From Xenopus tropicalis (Eukaryota > Chordata > Amphibia > Anura > Pipidae): 64,000 nucleotides of DNA. The position numbers and the translations under genes are program-made. Positions 1 through 12,389 of this stretch are shown piece by piece (position 1 is the first letter of the stretch; each line of letters begins with the position of its first letter). The stretch spans positions 47,753,358-47,817,357 of the forward strand of contig NC_030683.2 in assembly GCF_000004195.4 (NCBI RefSeq), given 5' to 3'. A model generated the notes under the pieces. It was not told the DNA's origin, made no database searches, and saw only the letters and a list, made by a program, of their open reading frames with translations.

Positions 1-154
1 TCCCCTGTTCACACCTCAGACTGTAGGAGCAGTAGAAACCCACAAATAATCCCTGCACACTACAAAAAGAACATATACTGAAGTGGTACTGCAATTAAAA
101 CGTTTTTTAATATATAGTTATTGTGCAGACTGTAGGAGCAGTGCCATCATTGTG

Positions 155-420
155 TCACTGTAGGCTGCCTGTGTGTGCCATACACACAGGCAGGGCAGGG
201 TATGGCAGGCAGAGTATGGTACACACAGGCAGCATAGGGCAGGCAGAGTATGGTACACACAGGCCGGGTAGGGCAGGCAGAGTATGGTACACACAGGCCG
301 GGTAGGGCAGGCAGAGTATGGCGCATACAGGCCAAGTATGGCGTAAACCAGCCAAGAATGGCACACACAGTCAAAGTATGGCACACACAGGCAAGGTAGG
401 GAAGGCAGAGTATAGCAGGT
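155..420. repeat. 34-bp minisatellite
   Basis: Tandem copies of a unit of about 34 bp made of two half-units, GTATGGTACACACAGGC and CGGGTAGGGCAGGCAGA. The central copies are nearly identical. The edge copies are shorter, 17-18 bp variants. All frames stay open across it, so the short ORFs here are by-products of the repeat. Confidence 0.85.
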
Positions 421-439
421 TTTTGCTGTACTACAACCA

Positions 440-573
440 TTAATATGGGTATGGTCATGTTATAACACAGGTGTGGTGTTGGTCAAAACTGGCTTCCATT
501 ATCGGCCCTCCACCTCGTTGGTCGGAAAAATTCCGGCCCTCGTTACCACAGAAGTTGGACAGCACTGCCTTAA
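440..573 (-). mobile_element. hAT-like element fragment
   Basis: Read on the - strand, this begins near GCAGTGCTGTCCAACTTC and runs into GC-rich sequence with CCGGAATTTTTCCGACC. That resembles the ends of Charlie-like hAT elements common in frogs. Only one end is visible and no target duplication was found. Confidence 0.35.
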
Positions 574-574
574 G

Positions 575-713
575 TTAAAGGACATGGAAAGGCAAAGTCA
601 CTTGGGGGTGCCAAAATGTTAGGCACCCCCAATGACTTTAATCGCCTGCCTTTTACCCCGGGCTGGTGCCTCTGTTGGGAGAGAACAGCACTTTGCCTTT
701 CCTTGTCCTTTAA
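575..713. mobile_element. T2-like MITE, short version
   Basis: Terminal inverted repeats are TTAAAGGACATGGAAAGGC on the left and the complement of GCCTTTCCTTGTCCTTTAA on the right. TTAA is at both ends, as in Xenopus T2 MITEs. An internal hairpin, ACTTGGGGGTGCC...GGCACCCCCAA, lies at about 600-631. A longer relative sits at 62811-63165. Confidence 0.8.
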
Positions 714-888
714 GAAGACTAAAATATTAAAGTTGATTGAAATTCTTACTAGAATCCTTATTAGAATACCGGACAAGTGCTTGAAGGTTTCTTTCTAATC
801 ATTCGCTGAGAGACATGGTTGATCCGCACCTCCAGGGGGCAAATTTATTTTTATATGGGAGGTATGTTGTTAGTCACCAGGCAAGAAG

Positions 889-1078
889 GACCTTTAAATG
901 ATTTGGCAATATCTGGGCTAATCCGATCATTTAACCCCCTGATTCAACAATTGGATCATGATAGGGTCCTATGCAGGCTTGTCATGAGAAGACTGACAAC
1001 AGGCTGATGCAGTACTCAGCTTGCAGCTTTTTTTAAACCTGTCTGAAATGGATTGGCCAGATATTGGTCAGGCAGGAC
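889..1078. repeat. decayed dispersed repeat
   Basis: Contains GGCCAGATATTGGTCAGGCAGG (about 1055-1076), which is close to GACCAGATATCAGTCAGGTAGG at about 8778-8800, with related flanking text (ATCTGCCC, CAGCTT). Probably the same old MITE family. Ends are not defined. Confidence 0.3.
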
Positions 1079-1634
1079 AATGGTTTGTATGAAGACATGG
1101 TCTTATAAGCTGTGAATGGCCTTGGCAGCTAAAATTAGACTGTGTACGGGCAGCATTACTCATATATGGGGTTTTGCTGGAGTCAGTCTTTGCTGATATA
1201 CAAATGTTTCTGTATTTAAGTTTTGCTTTTTTTTTTTTTAATATCAGTTGAGCAACAAGGACTGTCATTCTTGCTATTTGCTTTTGTTTTCTAATGTGTG
1301 TTAGAAACATCCCGAGCGTACGCTTTATCCTAACAAATGAGCCATTGCTTCGCTTTAGAATTATGAAAGTGTCTAAATATTTTTATATCATAAAACCAAT
1401 TTCAGATAGATTTAATTTAATAAGTTGAAAGCCATTGCTATTGCTGAAAGCAAATTTCACAGTTGAGATAGTCCCAAAGTGAAACTCTGCTGGGAGTTTT
1501 GCTTCTTAACGTTTTAGTTCATCAAAAATGATTGCATTGCAAGTCAGCACATGCTCCATTTTTCCAATAAACTAAAGTCAATAGTGAATGCTTAAGGTAT
1601 TTTACAACTTCACGAGCTAAATAACACATTTTGT

Positions 1635-2158
1635 TTAAAGGGGTACACCAGCAAAATATTTAAAGCATGATTATTATGCGATATCTGGCTGTATTTTAAT
1701 TAAAATTGGAATGGTTTTTATATGGACAGTATACACCCATAAACACATTTAAACACAATAAGTAGGACTTATGTTGAAATTACATTCTGCCTATTGTTTT
1801 AATTTAAGAAAATCCATATTTTCCTATTTTTTTCCATTATCTCACTAATTTGAAAGTTGGGTTATTTTCATTGAACACTGCCCCTCCTTTCCTTTGTAGA
1901 GAAGGCAGCTTGTTTAGAGCTCCCTCTCTGCATTTGAACAAACCAACCCCTCCCTTTTCTAAGCAGGAGCATTTAAGCAGCTCATCATGAGGGGCTTTTT
2001 AGGGGACTGGTACTGTTCAGGTATTAAAGTGAACCTTCTTATTCTTGTATAGTGTCAGAAAGATGTTTCTTAAGTAAAACAATAAGTAAAACGTATGTTC
2101 AGCACATGCCCTATTTATTGAACTCTTGTTTAAAAAGGGGTGTATAGCGTCCCTTTAA
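1635..2158. mobile_element. T2-like MITE (left of a pair)
   Basis: Left end TTAAAGGGGTACACC; right end GGTGTATAGCGTCCCTTTAA. The terminal inverted repeats match with a small gap, and both ends carry TTAA. About 520 bp of non-coding interior. It shares its right TTAA with the next element. Confidence 0.7.
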
Positions 2159-2690
2159 AGGCACACTAAACCCTGCTGCACAGCACTGCTCAACCAAACT
2201 TAACTCAACTGTTGCTAGACTACAAATCCCAGAATAATATAACATATTATGAAGGTTGAGGCATGCTGGGACTGTAGTCCAGTAACATACAATGCACAAT
2301 AAAACTTTTCAGGCTCTCCAGTGCCTGCGGCAGCATTGAAGTGCAAAAGAATCCTCCAATGAGATCCCAGCAGATGTGTGTAAATCTGGCTCCATGTTCT
2401 TGGGAGTTGGGAGCATTAAGCACAGTTTCCTTTATCCCCATGACTGATACCTGTGCCATATAATAAAGAGAAAAATAACATAATTATCTCTATATGTGAG
2501 ATACCAGCAAGATATCTGACATAGTGCTGGGAATCAGCATTCTCATTGGTCAGTTCTCTTGCATCTTTAAATGTTTGGTCCATAAAATTCTCATTGGTTA
2601 ATTGGTTTCCATGTGTAATTATGTTTTTTTCTATAGAGTACTAGGGGGCACAGAAGGACAGCTTTATGGTTGGGTTTAGTGTCCCTTTAA
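2155..2690. mobile_element. T2-like MITE (right of a pair)
   Basis: Left end TTAAAGGCACACTAAACCC; right end GGGTTTAGTGTCCCTTTAA, giving near-perfect terminal inverted repeats. The interior has no transposase ORF. The left TTAA is the same four bases that end the preceding MITE. Confidence 0.8.
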
Positions 2691-3469
2691 AATGTTTAGC
2701 TGAGCTTTCCCCTTAGCCCACTGACATTTCTATGTTGTTGCTCATTGTTTTTATTTTATTTTTACATTCATCATTGTCACTTGCAAAGATTTTCAGTTTT
2801 TGGAATTAAAAGAGCATAGTTGGCCAAGTGACTGGATACCTTACAAGGCACTGCATAAGCAGTTATGACTTCAGCGGGGGCTTTTACATTTTTTAAATTA
2901 ATTTTATTTTCTGTATTGTAAAGTTAATTTACAAGTCTTCAACTGTATTACTAAGGTCTCTGGGTTTGCTACTTTGGTCCCTTGATTGGTGTGGTTTATG
3001 ATGTAGAAGGGGATTGATAGTACATGTGACTGATCTACAACCACCCTATTACTTCTCACTTTCTATTCTATGATTGACCAGATGTCCGGAAGTGCCAGGT
3101 GTGGATTTCCAATCGTCTTATCATCTGGCACAGGCTTAGTATGGATGTATTTTAGGTAAAGAAACAAACAATCGATCTATGGCAGCAACCAAAACTTTGT
3201 TTTAGAACAGACCTATAGGTTTAATTTTGCACAAAACTAAGAAATATTAATAGAGTGAATTTAAACTGGTAGGCACAACGGACAACAGAGTTGTGGAGCT
3301 TCTGATGAACACCAATATGTAGTCTCTGTAGAGATCTTTCTGAAATAACCACATGGGCAAAAGTGTACCATTGATGATAATAGTAATATGTGGCATACAT
3401 TTTTTAAATATCCTTAATTTTTTCATTTCCTACATTTTATTATCCTGTTTCCCCTTTTTTTCTGCACAG
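2691..3469. other. presumed intron, no feature seen
   Basis: AT-rich unique-looking sequence upstream of the candidate exon at 3470. A pyrimidine-rich tract ending in TCTGCACAG closes it. I see no exon, RNA gene or recognisable repeat. Confidence 0.4.
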
Positions 3470-3554
3470 AGTGGGTATTCTACTCCCTCCTACTCTTCCT
3501 GGCAGGGCTCATACCAGGGGAGTCCACGGACTGGTCCACCGCAACGCAGACAGA
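3470..3554 (+). CDS. candidate internal exon, Ser/Gly/Tyr-rich
   Basis: An 85-nt segment preceded by a long pyrimidine tract ending in CACAG and followed by the strong donor AGA/GTGAGT. The frame opening at 3470 encodes 28 residues rich in Ser, Tyr, Gly, Pro and Gln, starting SGYSTPSYSSWQGSY and ending in a basic PPQRRQ, plus one extra base. That is typical of disordered cytoskeletal or signalling proteins. It lies on the same strand as the terminal exon at 16663, so both probably belong to one gene. Joined directly, however, it enters that exon in a frame that stops at 16787 rather than in the 340-codon frame. An intermediate exon, another acceptor or a frameshift is therefore needed. All three frames of this exon are open, so the frame is inferred from composition. 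Gene not recognised. Confidence 0.55.
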
Positions 3555-4058
3555 GTGAGTCTGTGCACCTCTCACTCATTCCCACCCCCTTGTCTGCCTA
3601 CTAGATACTGTTTTTTGCATGAAACATCTCTCCACTAGCATCCCTGCCCCAAAGTCAAGGGTGTACAGGCATAAAAGAATGTGCTTTTTCTAACCAAAAT
3701 GCTTTGTTTGGTCACGTTACAAGCAGCTAAAACAATATCTTAATGAGTTTTTTTAAGGAACTTATTTTATATGTATTTCTTTTGCAGGCTAACTTGACGA
3801 GTTGTTCAGCATTATAATTAACTTTGATTCATCCAATCTTTCTTTTCCGTGGCCTTAAATTTAATTTGTCATAGACTGTAACATGTCTGTTCAACAGTAG
3901 ATAATGAATGATAAATTATTTGAAAACCAATATTTCTACACAAAATACCTCACTGCCTCTAAAACATTCATCTACTTGGGAAAGTTAATGCTTTCTTGCA
4001 CTGTTGATCAGCACTTATCTACTTGTACTTAGGTTATCTTTACTGGGATTACTAGGAA

Positions 4059-4115
4059 CGGTTGAACTTTATAGACTCTGGTCTTTTTTCAGCCTTGTGT
4101 AACTATGTTACTCAA
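4059..4115 (+). mobile_element. CR1 3' tail fragment
   Basis: GGTTGAACTTTATAGACTCTGG followed by TCTTTTTTCAGCC and GTAACTATGTTACT matches the 3' end seen in the better CR1 copies at 28670-28720, 31310-31366 and 39190-39240. Confidence 0.7.
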
Positions 4116-6857
4116 AATTAAAGAAGTAAATTGCCTTTTAATTTTAACATCAGACCCATTAAAAGAAAGCTTTCAAACAGGCAGCAATATATCCTGCAAT
4201 TCACATGTATGCATACATGCTGTATAAAATGAAATGAGAACTTTTTCGTTAATTCATTGTCCCATACAATTATCTGATAGGTAAAATCTTACTACTGAAT
4301 GGGCTAAAGCTCATTTTTAAAATTAATGCCTGCCATGATCTGTGCACGTCCACAACCCTGCTGTGTAGTAAGCTCCAAAACCACACAGTTCAAGTTGTCA
4401 ACATAGATATCTAGACAGCCACAAAAAACATAGAGCAAATCTTACAGGAGTTCAGATGGCCATTAGGTCTATATTATGGTTTAGAATAAGTGCAGTGTTC
4501 AAAATAGATACATAAGTCAAAGTTAGTAAATAATTAAATCTGTTTATAAATCACCACAGCCAAACACTTTTAAATGCCCGAGATCAACACAAAACATCTG
4601 GAGGCCACTTAAAAGAAAGATCTGCCCAGAATAACGTGCTGAATGTCTTGTTCTATTGTTGCCATTACCTTATTTTTCGTTTGCCTTTTAAATTGCATCT
4701 TAACATCTGCAGCATGTTGTCACTTCGTCTTTTTCTAACAGCCTCAGTGCATTGTAATGGTTCGTCATGTGCTCTCCTTTTTTGTTGAAGTTTTTGACAT
4801 TGTAGTCCCTAAGCAGTTTATGCTTACTTTTCCCGTAATTGAATGGTAAGTTGATTATATTTCGCTTGTGGAAGGCTGACTGAATATGGAATCATTGTAA
4901 AGACAAGTCTAAATCATCCATAACAAATATTATTATGGGGATTCAAGTTAATTGCTGATTTTCATGTCTCTAAGGGGAAAATATAAAAACAAAACTAAAA
5001 CACAATTTAAAAAGAAGAGGTAAATATATTAGTTATTCAAAGACCACATCCCTGTCCCTGTCATAGCTGCAAATTTAAAAAAACAAATTAGTGTTGCACT
5101 TTAGGGAAATTTAAAAAGAAAATTGTGTTTAGGATGAAACGTGTGTTTGAAGTCTAACCGTAAGGCCATAAAATCATCACATAAGAGTGATACCAAAGCC
5201 TTAAATATTTTCAATTAATGCCATAAAGTCAGACTGTGAAACACTCATGAAGTCACTAGGAGTTCTTATTTGTATTTTTACAAAAATAATACCAAATAAT
5301 AATTATTAGAGGGCTGCATTAGAATACTTGTTTTCATTGTTATAAGGCAACACTAAATCGGCAGCATATGTAGTTGTCCAAGAGAGGGTTTGAGATCTTT
5401 TTTTTAAAAAAGACATACATTCCAACTTCTGACTGCAATTGTTTGGTCTGAGAAATCTTGGTCTGTCGAAGAATTTCTTCCTAATGTTAACTCACCTTGC
5501 TGGGCTTTTGTCTATGGTGCGCCATTTTACGATTTTATAACATTCTCTTATTTAGTTTTGTTGCCTTTTATACGTACATTGAACAAACTTTTTTTTTCAT
5601 TAAAATATGATGAGTATTATGTCATTGTAATATAAAATGGGCTAAAACTAATGTTAAAGTTTAATTTTCCTCTGCTCCGTGGGGCTGATTTAGTAACATT
5701 TGAATTCAACTTTTCACCACATTTTGAGGGGTTTTTTTGTGACAAAAATTACCAATACAATTATCTGAAAGTTTTGAGATTTTTGCGATCTCAAAAGCTC
5801 AAATAGAAAATGTTGACATCTAAAAGCTAGGGAGTTAATGTAGAAGTCAGTGGGCGTTGTATTGGCAAAATTCAAGCTATTTTTTAAAATTTTGCAGACC
5901 CCTTAAAATTGTTGGGTAGAACATAAGTTTGTTTTTTTTTTTGTTTTTTTAAATAAGTATGCACACATTCGAGATGTTTTAGCTTTTTTTTTTTCACTTG
6001 CGAAAAGAAGCTCATATTGACCTTGCTAACTTCTTTTTAAGAGAAGGGATAACAAACCCATATGTGGTTTCATTAGACATTTAATAAAAAATGTGTGCAA
6101 ATTTTTGCGGTAGGCATGGATTCACAGCAAAATTCCGCATTTGGCAAAATAAATTTTCAGCAACAAAGAAATTTGCAGAGAAAAAGCGCCCATTGACTTA
6201 ACTGTATTTGAAGTGAGAAAAAAGATTGTCACGCACGTAAAAAAAAAAAAACGTAATGCAGTAGCTGTGACAAATGCATTTTGCTAAATTTTTAGCAGTT
6301 TTGTGAATTTTCCAGCAAAGCAAAATAGGGACAGATCGACTCATCACTATAAATTAACCCAATAGGATTGCTTTGCAGCAAATATGGACTTATGCAGCTT
6401 AATTACAGAAGGAAGGAAACTGAATCATTAAATTATTTACTGAGAATTGAGACTGAGTGATGGCCTTCCCATCATATAGAGTGTTTTTTTTTTTTATATC
6501 AGAGCTGTTTTACACACTAATACACACACACCCGTGCCAGCTGAAGAGCCAAATTTCCAGAAATCTGGGAATAGGTAAGGATTTGAGATTGATTTTAAGA
6601 CATTGACTTTTTTTTATCCAAGAGGCGAAAAAGTCAGTAACAATCAAGTGTGTATATTTGGGGTAATTATAGGTGCAGATGAATAAAGTAGATATGACAG
6701 TGATAACTAAAACTTAATGTGTAAATAAGCTATTTTGAAGTAATATGTGATCAAGCAAGTAACTGGTGTTTGAAATACATCCTGAGAGAGAGAAAATGAT
6801 GAGAGGTGGGCTTTCCTTAGTATAAGTAAATTAGTACACAGATATACAGTTAGGTCC

Positions 6858-7411
6858 TTAAAGGAGAATGAAAGTCATTAAACATGTAAAGCTCAATGAA
6901 AAGGCTATAATAAGCGCATTTACGTACCCTGAGCACTTATTTCATCAAATAACTGTTTCTACATAATCCACAATTTACAAAAAAATTATTTACAACATGT
7001 TATAAAATCCTTGTCTTCCTTTTCTTTGGTAAAAATTTAAGGCATGTGCACATCATTTACCTTAGAGCTCTGCACGTGCGTGATATAGATCCAGTTCTTC
7101 AGTGTTTAGCAATGATGGACAGGTAACATCATACTACTGATTTTCCTGTTCCTTTTTTGTGTTAAGCTCCACAAATAGGAGCGATCATGTTCTGTTACCA
7201 TAACAGTGTGATCTCTCAGACACAGCACTCTCTTTGCCACAGGGTTACAGTGCAGGGAGGACTGATTTTGGCGCATGTGTTGGACATAAAGGGGAAGTGA
7301 TAAAGTTATTGTTGTATAGCTTTTTACAAAAAAATATTAAAGTTGAAATTATATAATGATTGAGTGAATGGTTTTGGAATTTCAAAAATATATGTAGTTC
7401 CCTCCTTTTAA
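6858..7411. mobile_element. T2-like MITE, diverged
   Basis: Left end TTAAAGGAGAATGAAAG; right end CCCTCCTTTTAAA. TTAA lies at both sides. The inner terminal repeats match only partly, so the right boundary is less certain. Confidence 0.45.
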
Positions 7412-7487
7412 AGAGACCAAACGTAATTAAGCTATTGACTTATAAGCTGTTCCATAGCCAGGTGTGAGAAATTCCCTCATTATTTCA

Positions 7488-7658
7488 TTAAAGGAGAACT
7501 ACACCCCCCCAGGTATAAAAGCCCCCTTAACTGGCCTGCATCGACCCCCCTCACCTCTCCCTTCTCGCATAGCCTATAACTTTAAAAAGTGGTCCTGTAG
7601 AAAAACCCAACCTTAAAAAGCAGAGCAGTGCAGCAGCGTACCTGTAGTTCTCCTTTAA
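7488..7658. mobile_element. T2-like MITE, 171 bp
   Basis: Terminal inverted repeats TTAAAGGAGAACTACA and TGTAGTTCTCCTTTAA are perfect over 16 bp, with TTAA at both ends. A CCCCCC run and GC-rich interior carry no ORF. Confidence 0.85.
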
Positions 7659-7819
7659 CAATTAGGCAGGTAAAAGGTCTGTAGTTGATGTGGAATTTGC
7701 ATTTGGAAGCTGTTGCTGTGAATGCTCAGTATATGCTCCAGTGAGTTGTCAGTGCTAGTAAAGTAGATCATCATTAGGTTGGGAAAACAGCCTGTTAGAT
7801 TAGGAGTGGTAATTGTTTA

Positions 7820-8475
7820 AAAAGGAACACATTGGTGAGCTCTGCAACAGCGATGCCTGGAAGACCACAGAAGACAAATGTACCGCATGATCTCAGAATT
7901 ACTTCCATGGTGAAGAAACCTAGCCAAGTCAACACCACTCTCCATAAGTCTGGTGTCAATGTCTACAATCATAAGAAGACTTCAAAAACATAAATACAAA
8001 AGGTTTACCTCAAAGTGAAAACCACTGGTAAGCTAAGAACAGTAAAGTCCGTTTAAAAAAAAAACAAAAAAAACCTGTCCAGTTATGGGACACTTTTTAT
8101 TGGACAGATAAAACTAAGAACCTCTTGTACCAGAATATTGGGAAATTGGGAGTATAGAGAATGGGAGGAATGGTTAATGACCTGAAGGATGCCACTTCAT
8201 CTATGAAACATGGAGGAACATGGAGTGTTAAGACATGGGCATGCATTGCTGCCAGTAAAACTGGGTCACTAGTCTTTATGATGATATGACTGCTGACAGA
8301 AGCAGCAGGATAAAAACTGAAGTGTATAGGTCTGTAATCTCTGCTCAGATGAAACCAAATCTTGCAAAAGTGATATGACAGGCAACAAATTGGAATATAT
8401 ACCTGACCACTGCCTAGTTGAACATACATCTCTAAAGACAAAAGACAGAAAAGACCAACGCAACGCCAGCATAAC
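7820..8475 (+). pseudogene. Tc1/mariner transposase relic
   Basis: Pieces of a Tc1-family transposase can be read on the + strand with several stops and frameshifts. The N-terminal part has GRPQKTN and, further on, VKKPSQVNTTLHKSG. The DDE-domain part, after an A-rich interruption at about 8056-8075, has a degraded FWTDKTK equivalent, GGMVNDLKDATSSMKHGG, and a segment resembling TWACIAASKTGSLVF. The catalytic core beyond this is missing and the copy stops at a poly-G run. The antisense frame from 8441 to 8097 stays open by chance and is not a gene. This is an ancient, non-functional DNA transposon copy lying in the presumed intron. Confidence 0.8.
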
Positions 8476-8476
8476 T

Positions 8477-8504
8477 GGGGGGGGGGGGGGGGGGGGGGGG
8501 GGGG
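8477..8504. repeat. 28-nt poly-G homopolymer
   Basis: An uninterrupted run of 28 G at the 3' edge of the Tc1 relic. Such runs are rare in vertebrate genomes and sequence poorly, so the exact length is doubtful. Confidence 0.9.
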
Positions 8505-8655
8505 TTCATTTTTAATGAACTATTGACTATCATTATATTTATGATTGTTAGTGTGTCTGATTATATTTGAGCTCATAAAAACAGGGGGGACTATTGCATT
8601 ATTTTAAATACATTATGGTGGTGTTCAGAGCCAAAATAGTGATAAGGTGACTTAA

Positions 8656-8880
8656 AACTTAAGCTGGTCATACACTATAAGATCTACTCTTTCGGTGAGG
8701 TCAGCATCAACAAGCCAATGAGGTCCTCTATCTGACGGGAAAATCAAACCTGTCCAATCAACATCTGCCCGATTTTTGACCAGATATCAGTCAGGTAGGC
8801 CCATGGGAGGGCCCAATGCAGGAGCTGATAAGCTGCCAAATTAGTCTGATGGCCCCAAATCAGCTTTACATTATAGATGT
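8656..8880. mobile_element. decayed MITE, one end visible
   Basis: Begins AAGCTGGTCATACACTATAA, an opening I associate with a common Xenopus MITE. It continues with GATTTTTGACCAGATATCAG and CTGATGGCCCC. The right terminal repeat is not recognisable. It is related to 889-1078. Confidence 0.4.
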
Positions 8881-10275
8881 ATCATAAACTGGGTGAATGA
8901 CAACCTTTATAGACTTCTGGTATTGTAAAATAAAGTCCTTTTTTTCCAAAAGCATGTAAAAATTGATGATAGATCCCCTGCTAAAAATTCCATTGTAGGG
9001 CACCAGGGACATTTATGGGAATGATATAGAACTAACAGGCAAAAATAAATCCTTGGCTTTTTGCTTGGGAAGGTATGGTTATAAAATGAAGATATTAAAC
9101 ATCAGGCTGTAATATTAAGACATTCAGCCATTGGTAAAACAGTGGATCTTTGGTAGATTTATGGTCTTTATGGTAGATAAATCGGTATTGAAGCACAAGT
9201 CTAGCATTGGGATGAGTAACTGCATTGGACTAATTGGCTGCGTTGACCTGTGCCTGGCTGGAGAGGGGAGATAATTTCTGTATCAAGGTTCTCTTTCAAA
9301 ATATACCTGTCTGCCTACCTATAAACCCTAGCAGCTTAATATAAGTGGAGTAAATTTTGTACCAGTTAGAATTAGCTTTTCGTATTCATAACAGGCACCC
9401 TCTACCATGTTTATTGTGGCAGGGCTTCTGCTGTCAATAGAAAAAAAAAAATACTTGTCCTATGAGAGTGGGATGAGTCGCCCATCAGTATTGGGGCTAC
9501 ATTATTGTGACCAGTAGTTTACTATTTATTAGCTGATTTCTTTGATACAAGTGCAAATAATCCATGATGAGCTCAATAGTGAGAGAATTTAATTAGGGCT
9601 GGTTTTTATAAGTTGATGTCTGAATTGTTTGACTATCCCAATTTTAATAATCACCTAAACACGGTCTGTGCCCTAGATTTCTCTCAACAACTCAAAAGGA
9701 AGTGCCATTTATATGTGTAGGTCTTACAATGTTCCTTTTCTGTGCCTTCCCCAAGCAACGTACAGCTGTTGGATAAAAGTATCTGTTCTGAGCCAAAAAT
9801 AGCTATTTGCTTTTTGTGCTTCTCTGATGCCATTGTCCTTGTCTCTCTGTCTCTGCTTCCCCATTTGCCATTGGAAAGGAGTTGAGGAATTAGTCCATTA
9901 CTTCTCTGATAAAGCGTGGTATAGTAAAATTTCAGATTTTTAACTGTTTACCTTTTTTTTTATGACACACTTAAGATATATTTTTGCATGTTGCATGTAA
10001 AAGTGTCTTGCATGCAGCAAAAATGTGTTCATATTTCTTTTTTTTTTTTCCTTACTGGTCATTTAAAATTATTTGCTATTCTAAAAGTTTATCAATGCAC
10101 AGTTTTTAGATTATTAGTTGTGTTCTTTGAGGTAAGGCAGTAGATTCCTGAATGATAGTAGGAAATTTTGATTGGAGCAGTCTGAAATTTCTTCATAACA
10201 CACATTGGGCTCCTCACTTCCAAAATGGTTTTGTTACCTTTTAAGAGAAAATACCCATCGGTTATTTGTTATGTA

Positions 10276-10343
10276 CAGGTATGGGACCTGTTATTCAGAA
10301 TGCTCGGGACCTGGGGTATTCTGGATAATGGATCCTATACCTG
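10276..10343. mobile_element. 68-bp TA-flanked mini-MITE
   Basis: CAGGTATGGGACC at the left and GGATCCTATACCTG at the right, flanked by TA on both sides as in Tc1/mariner-type elements. The two ends are almost back to back, so it folds into a near-continuous hairpin. Longer relatives lie at 15073-15400 and 56296-56583. Confidence 0.8.
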
Positions 10344-10796
10344 TATTATTATTATAATGTCCCCAGTATGTAAGGGTGCAGTAGTTATATTCTGTGGGAA
10401 TAAAAAAAATATATAGTTGGTTCAGCTCATGTTATTATAGCAAAGGGTACAATAGGTAATACAGAGGTAATAAAATTCCACCAAAAATACTTTTTGCCAA
10501 ATTTTACAGTGTATATAATTAAACATTCAGTGATCATATGGTTGTTTGTAATTTCTCTTCTAAGCAGTATTTTACTGTTCTTTTGATTTATCTCTCCTGA
10601 ATAAATCCAAATCTATTTTTCAAAGAAATGGAGTGCCTGCCACCTAGGTGCCTCTTCCTTTAATTAGAACACCAGGAAAACCTGATTCACTAAATGGTGC
10701 CAATGTTTTTCTTGGGCCAGTGCATCATTTAGGGAAAAGACACTGCATTGTTCCTCCTTCCCTCGTCAGACTTAAACTACTGTGCATGCTTTAGTG

Positions 10797-11104
10797 CAGT
10801 GATCCCCAACCAGTGGCTCAGGGGCAACATGTTGCTCCCCAGCCCCTTGGATGTTGCTCTCAGTGCCCCCAAACCAGGTAGTTATTTTTGAATTTCTGAC
10901 GTGGGGGCAAGTTTTGGTTGAATAAAAACAAGATTTACTACCAAATAAAGCCTCCTGTAAGCTGATAGTGTGCATAGAGGCTGCCTAATAGCCAATCTTA
11001 GCCCTTATTTGGCACCTCCAAGAACTTTTATGATGCTTGTGTTGCTGTCCAAGTCTTTTTACATTTGACTGTGGCTCACGAGTAAGAAAGGTTGGGGACC
11101 CCTG
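10797..11104. mobile_element. hAT MITE with perfect 8-bp duplication
   Basis: Ends CAGTGATCCCCAACCAGTGG and AGGTTGGGGACCCCTG are Charlie-like hAT termini. Direct 8-bp target duplications CTTTAGTG lie at 10789-10796 and 11105-11112. The interior is non-coding. The same family recurs at 59214-59504. Confidence 0.92.
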
Positions 11105-11167
11105 CTTTAGTGTAAGTCATAATGTGGGACCCCCCCCCCCCCCACTGCTGAGAAAAATAATAGATAA

Positions 11168-11763
11168 TTACTGTATATACTCGAGTATAAGCCTGGTTTT
11201 TCAGCACCCAAAATGTGCTAAAAAAGTCACCCTCGGCTTATACTCGAGTCGGGTGCAATGAGTCCCTCCAGACTAGCACCCTCTGTCCTTTGTGAGCAAA
11301 TTAGGCCGCCCGCAACCAGACTCTCCAGTGCCCTGGCCCACTTCTAAATTCATCTTCATCTACATCCTCACCTGTCTCTTTCTGCACTAGACATTGCACT
11401 TTATATTTTATATAAACTATATATAGTTTTTAACTCTTTTTGTATTTTAGCTTGGTTGCTGATTGAGCTAAGGGGGTAGTAATCTTAAGGTATCATTGTT
11501 GATACCATATTGTTTTTGTTGACCCTCTTCTCCACTTACAGAGCTAGTTTACTGTTTTTCTTTGAAATAAATATTTAAAAACTAATGCCTCATTTAATGT
11601 AATTTTATTTGTATTTATTTTGATTATTGAAACTTAGCAGTAGCTGGAGCATTTTTCCCACCCTAGGCTTATACTCAAGTCAATAAGTTTTTACAGTTTT
11701 CTTAGGTAAAAATTGATACCTAGGCTTATATTTGGATCGGCTTATACTCAGGTATATATGGTA
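11168..11763. mobile_element. MITE with CTCGAGTATAAGC ends
   Basis: The left end reads TGTATATACTCGAGTATAAG. The right end reads CGGCTTATACTCAGGTATAT, its diverged complement, and extra copies of GGCTTATACTC occur near both ends (11235, 11666). No coding potential. The superfamily was not assigned. A C15 run lies just outside the left end at about 11129-11143. Confidence 0.65.
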
Positions 11764-12389
11764 CATCTAATATTGTCAGGCTTTGTGTTTTGGAGTAAGA
11801 CATAGGTATGTTGTGACAACCCATTATAAGAATGAAATATCCTCCGCCACCAGTTTCTAAAAAAAAAAAAGTCTCCAAGAGCTTTAATGTTTGTAAAAGT
11901 GGATCCTGAGCAGAGTAAATTTAAAGGAAATGTCCTCTTTTGAATAGATTTATTAGTACCCTTTTTTAAAAAATTGGTGTTCACATCTAATATAATTCCA
12001 CGAAACATGCACCCATTTAAACAAAAGGGAGAATTTACATTTTCAGCAAAATGAGACAGATTTAGTCATCACTATTTTTGTTAAAGATTTGACAATGTCA
12101 AATTAGTCAATTGAGGAAATGAAAGGCGACCTTAGGTGGCTTAAGGAATTTAATAGGAATGAAAAGCATTAAAAAACTTTGTCAGAGAGGACATTAGTTC
12201 TACAACACTACAAGTGTAAAGCAGCAGGAAGGCAAAACTTTTCCATAAGATATCCTTTGCCTTGCAGGCTAAGACTAACCTAATCGTTTTTACAAGTATT
12301 TTATAGTAACATGATGCACATTGAGGGCTTTATTAAATAATAAAAGTATTAAATTTGGTTATAAAGGATTAAAACACAAGATATGGCAC

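Noticed and set aside
8097..8441. 114-codon - strand frame
   Set aside because: It is antisense to the Tc1 transposase relic, whose sense reading has clear family blocks.
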